Source of the DNA: Tumidithrix helvetica
Lineage (GTDB): Bacteria > Cyanobacteriota > Cyanobacteriia > Pseudanabaenales > Pseudanabaenaceae
DNA: 64,000 bases
Assembly: GCF_965232925.1 (NCBI RefSeq)
Contig: NZ_CBDDRA010000002.1
Coordinates: 124,001 to 188,000 of the forward strand
Direction of reading: 5' to 3'
Positions 51,225 to 59,000 of this stretch are shown piece by piece (the stretch's first letter is position 1; each line of letters starts with the position of its first letter). The translations under genes and the position numbers were made by a program. Under the pieces are notes generated by a model. The model had not been told where the DNA came from and did not search any database. It worked only from the letters and a program-made list of their open reading frames with translations.

Positions 51225-51641
51225 TTATTGCCCGCAAAAATTATTAATTTCACTGACTACACTATTCTCTCTCGCAATAATTTCTTCAATGGCTCGATCT
51301 GCTTTCTTAAAAGCAATACTGTCTCTTGTGATTAAAGCCTTACTCTTATCCTTGAGCACCAAGAGCGAATCCACGTAAATTGCCACCAGTTTTGCCTGAA
51401 GATCTTTGAGCTTAGAATCTTGCAACTCGACTTTTTGTAACTCGATGCGAATGCTATCGATGCGATCGGCAAGCAATGACAAGTCCGAGGTATCTTTGGG
51501 GGCAGCTACAGATTTCAACTTATTTGCGGTTGCGGTTAACTTGATGCATTGAGGCATTTTGCTGTCCCCACAGCCAACCATGAGTAGGCAAATAGAGAGT
51601 GAAATCGGGATAAGTGCAAAACACCTGTTAAGAAAAAGCAT
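51225..51641 (-). CDS. Small lipoprotein, paralogue B
   Basis: A 138-residue paralogue of the protein at 50609-51034. The signal ends ICLLMVGCGDS. The mature part keeps the same plan: an early PQCIKLTATANKLKS, RIDSIRIELQKVELQDSK, a long helix with VLKDKSKALITRDS, and a final cysteine (EINNFCGQ). The paired cysteines at both ends are conserved between the copies. The genes are 190 bp apart on the same strand, so a tandem duplication is likely. Divergent from ilvD. Function unknown. Confidence 0.75.
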   Translation of the reverse strand: MLFLNRCFALIPISLSICLLMVGCGDSKMPQCIKLTATANKLKSVAAPKDTSDLSLLADRIDSIRIELQKVELQDSKLKDLQAKLVAIYVDSLLVLKDKSKALITRDSIAFKKADRAIEEIIARENSVVSEINNFCGQ

Positions 51642-51721
51642 GAACTCAGTGCAGGTAGTTGGATTGGTGTCCTAAAATCTTAAGAGATTTTATTGTTTTT
51701 ATTATCGAGAGAGATTTAGTC

Positions 51722-53407
51722 ATGCCATACAACCTCAGAAGCAAAGTCGTTACTGGAGGGGTACAGCGATCGCCCAATCGCGCCATGCTAAGAGCGGTTG
51801 GCTTTGGCGATGAAGACTTTGATAAGCCCATCGTCGGTATTGCTAATGGCTACAGTAACATTACACCCTGCAATATGGGAATCAATGACCTCACCCAAAG
51901 GGCAATGGCAGAGTTAAAAGTCGCGGGAGCGATGCCCCAAGTGTTTGGCACGATCACGATTAGCGACGGCATCTCGATGGGCACAGAGGGTATGAAGTAC
52001 TCCCTCGTTTCCCGTGAAGTGATTGCTGATTCGATCGAGACTGTATGCAACGGTCAGAGTTTAGATGGTGTACTGGCAATCGGGGGCTGCGATAAAAATA
52101 TGCCCGGGGCGATGCTGGCGATCGCGCGGATGAATATCCCTGCCGTATTTGTCTATGGCGGTACGATTAAGCCCGGTCACTATAATGGCAAAGATTTAAC
52201 CGTGGTCAGTGCCTTTGAAGCCGTGGGGCAGTTTAGTGCTGGCAAAATCGAACAAAGCGAATTGATCGAAATTGAAAAGCGGGCTTGTCCGGGGGCTGGC
52301 TCTTGTGGTGGCATGTTTACTGCCAACACCATGTCCTCAGCCTTTGAAGCCATGGGCATGAGTTTGATCTATTCCTCCACGATGGCAGCCGAAGATGCTG
52401 AAAAAGCTGAAAGTACGGCAAAATCCGCAACGGTATTGGTGAATGCGATTCAACAGCAAATTTTGCCACGTCAGATCATCACCCGCAAATCTCTGGAAAA
52501 TGCGATCGCGGTGATTATGGCAGTGGGTGGCTCGACCAATGCGGTCTTGCATTTACTCGCGATCGCCAATGCCGCCGAAGTTCCCCTCACGATTGACGAC
52601 TTTGAAACCATTCGCGGGCGCGTACCCGTTCTTTGCGACCTCAAGCCCAGCGGACGCTATGTTGCCACAGACCTGCATAAAGCAGGCGGTATTCCCCAAG
52701 TGATGAAGATGCTGTTGGCTCACGGTCTATTGCATGGCGACTGCTTGACCGTCACAGGGCAAACCGTCGAGGAAGTCCTCAAAGATATTCCTACCGAGCC
52801 CCGTGCCGATCAGGATGTGATTCGCCCGTGGGAGCGTCCCATGTATGCCCAAGGGCATTTGGCAATTCTCAAGGGTAACCTCGCCACCGAAGGTTCCGTG
52901 GCAAAAATCACTGGGGTCAAAAATCCTGTAATTACTGGGCCGGCAAGGGTATTCGAATCAGAAGAGGCTTGCTTAGATGCCATTCTCGCTGGCAAGATTC
53001 AACGCGGTGACGTTTTGGTAATTCGCTACGAAGGTCCCAAAGGTGGGCCCGGAATGCGCGAAATGCTTGCCCCCACCAGTGCCATTATTGGGGCTGGCTT
53101 AGGCGATGCCGTCGGTCTGATCACCGATGGTCGGTTCTCTGGTGGAACCTATGGCATGGTTGTGGGACATGTGGCTCCCGAGGCATTTGTGGGCGGGTTG
53201 ATTGGGCTTGTCCAAGAGGGAGACTCGATTACGATTGATGCCCCTGCGCGATCGCTGCAACTGAACGTTCCCGACGCAGAAATTGAGCGTCGTCGCGCGG
53301 CTTGGCAACCGCCTAAGCCACGCTATACCAAAGGCATCTTAGCGAAGTATGCCAAACTGGTATCGAGCAGTAGTGTAGGTGCAGTTACAGATTTAAATCT
53401 GGGATAG
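51722..53407 (+). CDS. ilvD: Dihydroxy-acid dehydratase
   Basis: IlvD makes the 2-keto acids that are precursors of valine, leucine and isoleucine; it carries an iron-sulfur cluster. I use the ATG at 51722 (MPYNLRSKVVTGGVQRSPNR, 561 residues). The frame extends 21 codons upstream without similarity. Motifs: NGYSNITPCNMGIND, IGGCDKNMPGAMLAI, PGAGSCGGMFTANTMS and ITDGRFSGGTYGMVVGHVAP. Cluster cysteines are in the first three of these. Complete and single-gene. Confidence 0.96.
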   Translation: MPYNLRSKVVTGGVQRSPNRAMLRAVGFGDEDFDKPIVGIANGYSNITPCNMGINDLTQRAMAELKVAGAMPQVFGTITISDGISMGTEGMKYSLVSREVIADSIETVCNGQSLDGVLAIGGCDKNMPGAMLAIARMNIPAVFVYGGTIKPGHYNGKDLTVVSAFEAVGQFSAGKIEQSELIEIEKRACPGAGSCGGMFTANTMSSAFEAMGMSLIYSSTMAAEDAEKAESTAKSATVLVNAIQQQILPRQIITRKSLENAIAVIMAVGGSTNAVLHLLAIANAAEVPLTIDDFETIRGRVPVLCDLKPSGRYVATDLHKAGGIPQVMKMLLAHGLLHGDCLTVTGQTVEEVLKDIPTEPRADQDVIRPWERPMYAQGHLAILKGNLATEGSVAKITGVKNPVITGPARVFESEEACLDAILAGKIQRGDVLVIRYEGPKGGPGMREMLAPTSAIIGAGLGDAVGLITDGRFSGGTYGMVVGHVAPEAFVGGLIGLVQEGDSITIDAPARSLQLNVPDAEIERRRAAWQPPKPRYTKGILAKYAKLVSSSSVGAVTDLNLG

Positions 53408-53502
53408 AGACATAATTCGTAACTTGTAGGGGCAGTGCCCCCGTGCCTGCCCCCTACTCCCCAGCGCCTAGCCTAGATATAATTGTGGTAAGAGGATAGT
53501 TT

Positions 53503-53934
53503 GTGAATGCAGCAGAACAGGCAAAGAGTGTAGCGCTAGCCAGCAAAATTGCTAGCTTGGTGGCTTTGGCAAAGTCTAAGTACCCTGCCGCAGGTATCAA
53601 TCTAAAGCCTTGGACAAATACCCCTGATACGCGCAAGTTTCTCGATCCTGATTCGATTGACCTCAGCTTTCATTTTCCTGGGGTGAGTCGGTTGCTTAAA
53701 ATTCGCAGTATTTTGTTCCAAATTCGCCTGCATGAAGATCCTTTAGAAGGAGATTGTCGCGCGATCGGCATTGAAGCCACAGGGCATGACTTTCAAGGGC
53801 AGCGTTGGCGATTTTCGACAGTTGAAAGTTGGGGCTTTATTGGTGACACCCAACCGATGCCTGAAGGCGCAGAGGATCTGAAGGACTTTTGCCGCACAGT
53901 GCTTGAGATCTTTAATAGCGGGAAGCTGTGTTAG
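53503..53934 (+). CDS. Conserved cyanobacterial hypothetical protein
   Basis: A 143-residue protein from a GTG start (53503). It has an N-terminal helix (AEQAKSVALASKIASLVALA) followed by a beta-rich domain (LLKIRSILFQIRLHEDP, GIEATGHDFQGQRWRFST, VESWGFIGDTQP). I recognise no catalytic motif. It lies only 3 bp upstream of the DCC protein gene, so the two are co-transcribed, which hints at a redox- or photosystem-related role without proving it. Confidence 0.7.
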   Translation: MNAAEQAKSVALASKIASLVALAKSKYPAAGINLKPWTNTPDTRKFLDPDSIDLSFHFPGVSRLLKIRSILFQIRLHEDPLEGDCRAIGIEATGHDFQGQRWRFSTVESWGFIGDTQPMPEGAEDLKDFCRTVLEIFNSGKLC

Positions 53935-53937
53935 AAA

Positions 53938-54435
53938 ATGACCTATAACGTAATCTATGACGGTGACTGCAACCTCTGTTCAAACCTCGTACAGGTTTTA
54001 GAAAAGCTAGACCGAGGTCATCTGTTTCAGTATGTGCCCATGCAGGATCGGCAAACCTTAGAGCGGTTTGAGATTACGCCCCAAGATTGTGAAATGGGCA
54101 TGATCTTGATCGATGCCGATCGCCCCACCCATCGATGGCAGGGCAGTGATGCTGCCGAAGAAATTGGGCGCTTGCTCCCCTTGGGAAATCCGTTTATTGC
54201 CGCCTATCGAGCTTTACCAGGGATGAAATGGCTTGGCGATCGCGTCTACGCTCAGGTTAGAGATCGGCGGTATCAACTATTCGGCAGGCGATCGCGTACC
54301 TATTACTCAGCCCATCCGATTGGATGCCATGCCATTAAGGATTCCGCTTGCTGTGCTGAAGCAATCTCGGAAAAAGTCTCGGAAAAAATTTCTGAGGAAA
54401 TACTTAATCCCCATCACAATACCGTAGTATCATGA
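53938..54435 (+). CDS. DCC-family thiol-disulfide oxidoreductase-like protein (DUF393)
   Basis: A 165-residue protein with the family-defining YDGDCNLCSN at residues 7-16 (DxDCxxC, a thioredoxin-like CxxC). DAAEEIGRLLPLGNP and the C-terminal RRSRTYYSAHPIGCH fit DUF393. The tail has a charged repeat (SEKVSEKISEEIL). A redox function is inferred from the CxxC; no substrate is known. Coupled to the upstream hypothetical gene. Confidence 0.88.
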   Translation: MTYNVIYDGDCNLCSNLVQVLEKLDRGHLFQYVPMQDRQTLERFEITPQDCEMGMILIDADRPTHRWQGSDAAEEIGRLLPLGNPFIAAYRALPGMKWLGDRVYAQVRDRRYQLFGRRSRTYYSAHPIGCHAIKDSACCAEAISEKVSEKISEEILNPHHNTVVS

Positions 54436-54489
54436 GCTATAGTGGTGCCTAGCGAGATGCCTACTGTCAGCTTCTAAACTAGCTACCTT

Positions 54490-54975
54490 ATGCAAACCGC
54501 GATCGCCCCTGTCCTCCTATTCAGCCGACTTACTGTGGATCTCTCTGTAAAAAGCGAATATGCAATTTTAGCTTTGCTAGAGCTTACAGGTAGCTTTTCC
54601 TCCGATCAACCGCTCCAGATTCGTCAAATTGCCAGCCTACAAAATATTCCCGATCGCTACTTAGAACAACTTTTAGCAACGCTGAAACGGCAGGGCTTAG
54701 TCAAAAGTCAGCGCGGCTCTAAGGGGGGATATATTCTGGCGAGAGAGCCTTGGAGCATCAATGTTTTGGATGTCGTGCGCTGTATTGAGGGCTACGATCC
54801 GATTTCCCCAAAAAATTCTTTACAGAATCCCGAAACCCCTTCCGAGGCAGTTGTACGCGAAGTCTGGCGAACAGCCCAACAAGCTGCTTCTGAAGTACTG
54901 AGTAACTGTACGCTCAAGGATCTCTATGAAATGAAGCGGCAACGTCAGATGTCCACGGCGATGTATTACATCTAG
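54490..54975 (+). CDS. Rrf2-family transcriptional regulator
   Basis: A 161-residue winged-helix regulator. The DNA-binding part is LSVKSEYAILALLELTG, LQIRQIASLQNIPDRYLEQL, LKRQGLVKSQRGSKGGYILA. The family includes IscR, NsrR and CymR. IscR/NsrR-type members have three cluster cysteines in the region about residues 90-110; here only one cysteine is present nearby (SNCTLKDLYEM), so an iron-sulfur cluster is unlikely and a CymR-like mode is more plausible. The start could also be the GTG at 54535, which matches the usual family N-terminus. Confidence 0.88.
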   Translation: MQTAIAPVLLFSRLTVDLSVKSEYAILALLELTGSFSSDQPLQIRQIASLQNIPDRYLEQLLATLKRQGLVKSQRGSKGGYILAREPWSINVLDVVRCIEGYDPISPKNSLQNPETPSEAVVREVWRTAQQAASEVLSNCTLKDLYEMKRQRQMSTAMYYI

Positions 54976-54983
54976 ATTTGTGC

Positions 54984-56090
54984 TTAGCGGCTTTGAGGAA
55001 TTTTGACCGTAACGGTAGTTCCAAACCCAACTTTACTTTCTAGGGCGATCGTACCCCCATGAACCTCTACACACTGTTTAACAATCGATAACCCCAAACC
55101 CGTACCAACGAATTTATGCACATTTCCACCACGATGGAAAGGAGTAAATAGATCGATTTGATCTACCTCAGGAATGCCAATCCCCCAATCCTGAACTTGA
55201 AAAGTAATCACTTCAGGATGGCAGGTTAGTTCAAATCTCACCTGACTATTTTCTGGAGAATATTTAATCGCGTTTGAGAGGAGATTGGTTAAGATATGGC
55301 GCAATAATTTACTGTCTAGCGCCGATGGTTTACTGCATCCAGCATCTTCCTCTACGATCTCAAACATAATGGAATATTTTTTTTGATGGTTTTGGAAGTC
55401 TTCTACGAGTTCCTGACACCAAGTTGCTACGTTCATCATGGATGGATGGCAGCGAAAATTTCCGTCTTCTGCCTCTCCAATAATCAAAATGTCTTCTAGG
55501 AGATCGGTCATGCGCTTAATCTGAGCTTCTGCACGCTGAATGCGAACTAGTTTTTTTTCTGAAGTTAGAATCTGCTTTGGATCTTTTAGCCCCTCAAGGG
55601 TAAGTTGAATCGAAGCCAAAGGACTGCGGAATTCATGAGAAGCGATCGCAATAAATCGAGACTTGAGTTCGCTTAAATGTTTCTCTCTCGCTAACGCTCT
55701 TTGCATGACGAGTTCTGCTTCGTACCTGCTGAGCGCAATTTCGATCGCTGTTTTTAAGTCATGATTTTCAAAGGGTTTGACAATGTAGCCAAAGGGTTGG
55801 GTTGCTTTTGCCTGTTCTAGCGTTGCCTCGTCAGCATGCGCCGTCAAAAAAATTACGGGTAAGCCAAACTTTTCCCTCACATGCGCCGCAACTTGAATGC
55901 CATCCATATCGCCGATGAGGTGAATGTCCATCAAAATCAAATTGGGCACATTTTGCAGAATAGCATCAATTGCCGCCTCGCCAGAGTCTGCGATCGCGGT
56001 GACACCATAGCCAAGGTGTAAGAGTCTGCGCCGAATATCCATGGCGATAATTGGCTCATCTTCTACAACCAAGATGTTTGCTTTTTTCAT
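54984..56090 (-). CDS. Receiver-histidine kinase protein
   Basis: A 368-residue soluble protein: receiver (about 5-120) with Asp55 (LILMDIHLIGDMDG) and Lys105 (YIVKPF), then HisKA with His152 (IAIASHEFRSPLASIQLTLE), then the ATPase domain (about 255-365, NLLSNAIKYSPENSQ, GTGLGLSIVKQC). The receiver-first order means an upstream kinase likely controls its activity. The start overlaps the stop of the giant kinase gene by 4 bp (ATGA), so the giant kinase is the obvious phosphodonor. On the other side it converges with the Rrf2 gene. Confidence 0.9.
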   Translation of the reverse strand: MKKANILVVEDEPIIAMDIRRRLLHLGYGVTAIADSGEAAIDAILQNVPNLILMDIHLIGDMDGIQVAAHVREKFGLPVIFLTAHADEATLEQAKATQPFGYIVKPFENHDLKTAIEIALSRYEAELVMQRALAREKHLSELKSRFIAIASHEFRSPLASIQLTLEGLKDPKQILTSEKKLVRIQRAEAQIKRMTDLLEDILIIGEAEDGNFRCHPSMMNVATWCQELVEDFQNHQKKYSIMFEIVEEDAGCSKPSALDSKLLRHILTNLLSNAIKYSPENSQVRFELTCHPEVITFQVQDWGIGIPEVDQIDLFTPFHRGGNVHKFVGTGLGLSIVKQCVEVHGGTIALESKVGFGTTVTVKIPQSR

Positions 56091-59000
56091 GTTGCTAGAC
56101 CCTGCGTTAAATGAGGAAACAAAATCTCGAACCGACAGCCCTCTCCATTTTTTAGCTCGATCTTACCGCGCAATTGCTGCGTAAGTCCGCAAACAAGCTG
56201 AAGCCCTAAAGATTCAGTATTCCGAAAATCTATCTCTTGCGGAAAATTAACCCCGTTATTACCAACGGAGAGCAGGTAATAGTCTGTTTCTCGAATGCGA
56301 TCGCTTTTAGAAAACTGGATCCAAATTTCACCCGTTGGCCGATTTGGGAAAGCATGTTTGATCGCATTGGAGAAGAGTTCGTTGACAATTAAGCCACAGG
56401 GAATCGCCAGCTCAATACCTAAATCGACGGCTTCGACTTCTACTCTATAGTCGATTACGGCAGAGTGGGCACGATAAGACTGCAACAGATCCCCAACTAA
56501 ATCGGTAAGATATTCGCATAGGTTGATTTTTGCCAAATTGTCCGATCGATAGAGTTTTTCATGGATCAGCGCCATGACTTTGATGCGGCTTTGGCTCTCA
56601 GCAAATAGAGCTAGGGTTTGCCGATCGTCAATGTAGCTAGCTTGGAGGCTAAGCAGACTGGAGATCATTTGCAAGTTATTTTTGACGCGATGGTGAATTT
56701 CTTTCAGCATGACTTCTTTTTCTTGGAGCGATGCGCGCAGTTGAAGTTCCGCTGATTTGCGGGCTGTGATATCCTGTACCATGTCCATCACATGGGTAAC
56801 TTTACCCGTTGTATCCCGCAATGCCGTTGTGGTTATGTATCCTAAGATCGTTTCTCCATTCTTTTTGATAAAATGTTTCTCCAGTTGATAGGAGTCAATT
56901 TCTCCTCGTTGCAGTGCATCAGTAAGAGGATATTCAACTTCTAGACCACCTGAGATGGAAACGCTCGTACAGGGCAGGGCTAACATTTCCGATTCGCTGT
57001 AACCGAGTAGCCTGCAAAAGGCAGTGTTAACCGCAGCAAACTGCAAGGTCTCAATGTTGGTCACTGCAATCCCAATTGGGGCATGACTAAAGAAGCCTCG
57101 AAATCTTTCTTCACTTTGCTGCAACAACTCTGTGCGCTCTTCTACCCGTTGTTCTAGTTCTTGGTTGAGCCGTTGCAGGGCGTTTTCGGTTTGTTTTCTT
57201 TCCGTAATATCTTCTGAGATGCCTAGCAAATATTTCGGATGCCCCAATTCATCATAGAGCGGGATTTTTTTAGTATGTAAAATCCTTAGCCCTTGCTCTC
57301 TAGTTTGAATAAATTCTTCAGGAATATCAATAATTTGACTGTTTGAAAGAACCTCTCGATCTGTAGTAATGAAAAAATCTGCTTCCTCTGGCGAGAAAAA
57401 GTCACGATCGCTTTTGCCGATTAATGCTTCTCTGGAATAGCCAAGCAGTTCTTCGCCTGCTTTGTTAAAACGCACAAATTGCAGATTTTCAGCATCTTTC
57501 ACAAAGAGCATATTGGGAATATTTTCAATAATTGAATTGAGGAAATTCTGAACCTCCCTAGTTTCTAATTCGGCTTTTTTGCGATCGCTAATATCTTGGG
57601 AAGTGCCAAATAGATGAATCAATTCACCCTGAGTGTTGAAAATAGGTTCACCTTGAGCAAGGGTATAGCGAACTGAACCATCGGCATGAATAATTCGAGA
57701 CTCAAATTCATAGGGCTGCTTACTTGCAATCCCCTCAGCAAGTATCTGCTGCTGATGAGCTCGATCGTCGGGATGGATTAATTCATGTAGCTCTGCTAAT
57801 GTTGGTGCTGGTTGTTCGGGATCGAGACCAAAAATACGGAACATTTCTCTAGACCAAGTAACCTTTCCTGTTGCTAACTCGAAATGCCAATTGCCTATAT
57901 GCGCGATTCTTTGCGCTTCTGCTAGGGCTGATTCGCTTTTTCGCAGCTTTTCTTCTACTTGTTTGAGATCGCTGATATCGATAAATGAGATCGCAATTTG
58001 TTTGATTTGATGGTTGAGATCGAACTCTGGAAATGCGTTCACCAATACCCAAACTTGCGTGCGATCGCTGCGATTGATTCTCGATACATAATTTACCAGA
58101 GGTAGCCCCGTACTTAGAACTTGATTGACTGGGTATTCTTCTAATGGCATCAAAGTTCCATCTTCACGGAAAAATTGCCAAGCTGGATCGATCGCTGTTT
58201 TTCCAAAAATCTGATCTACGGTTAGTCCCAATAACTGACAGGCATTTGAATTACACAGAATTACACTTGTGTCTGGAGCGTGAACCACAACCCCAGCATG
58301 AAGATTGTCAATCAGATGCCGATATTTTTCTTCGCTATTTTGCAGATTCTCGATCAGTTGACTCTGAGCGATCGCAATTCCTAACTGACTGGCGAGTTGT
58401 CCTAGCAACTCAGTTTCAGAGTCATTCCACTGACGGGGGGCAATACATTGATGGGCAATCAACAGTCCCCATAGGGAATTTTGCCCAGTGGAGTCAAGCG
58501 TTGTCTGGTTGCTCGCAAGGATAGGCACGATCAGTTTTGCTTTGACATCTAGCCCACGAGAAAACTCCACCAAGCACTCTGTGATTCCAGAGGTGGGGTC
58601 GTTTAGGTTTGCGATCGCGCGCACGCGTCCCTGTGCGTAAAGCTGTTGATACTCCGTTGGAAAGACTTCTTCAGGAAATTTTATCCCCAAGACTTTGGGG
58701 AAATCTGGCAAAACTGCCTCGCTAATCGCTTTCCCCGTACCGTCAGGAAAAACTTGGTAAATGAGTACCCGATCTGCTTGGAGAATCTGCTGAACTTCCG
58801 AGACAGCAGTTTGCAAAATTTCGTCTAGTTGCAAGGACTGACGAATTTTGAGCGTGACTTCAGCAAAGAGTTGAGCTTGCTGATATTGCAGTTTTAGCTT
58901 GGCATCTGATTGCTGGCGTTCCAGTTCCGAACTTGCTCGCGCTGCGAAAATTTTTAGTACCTCTTCCATAAGTCGCGAATTCGTAATCGCGTTTCGACTC

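Noticed and set aside
51004..51237. 77-codon frame between the two lipoprotein genes
   Set aside because: Starts at TTG, overlaps the start of the neighbouring gene by 31 bp, and shows no recognisable motif.
54490..54975. Iron-sulfur cluster in the Rrf2 regulator
   Set aside because: The three-cysteine pattern of IscR/NsrR is absent; only one cysteine lies in that region.
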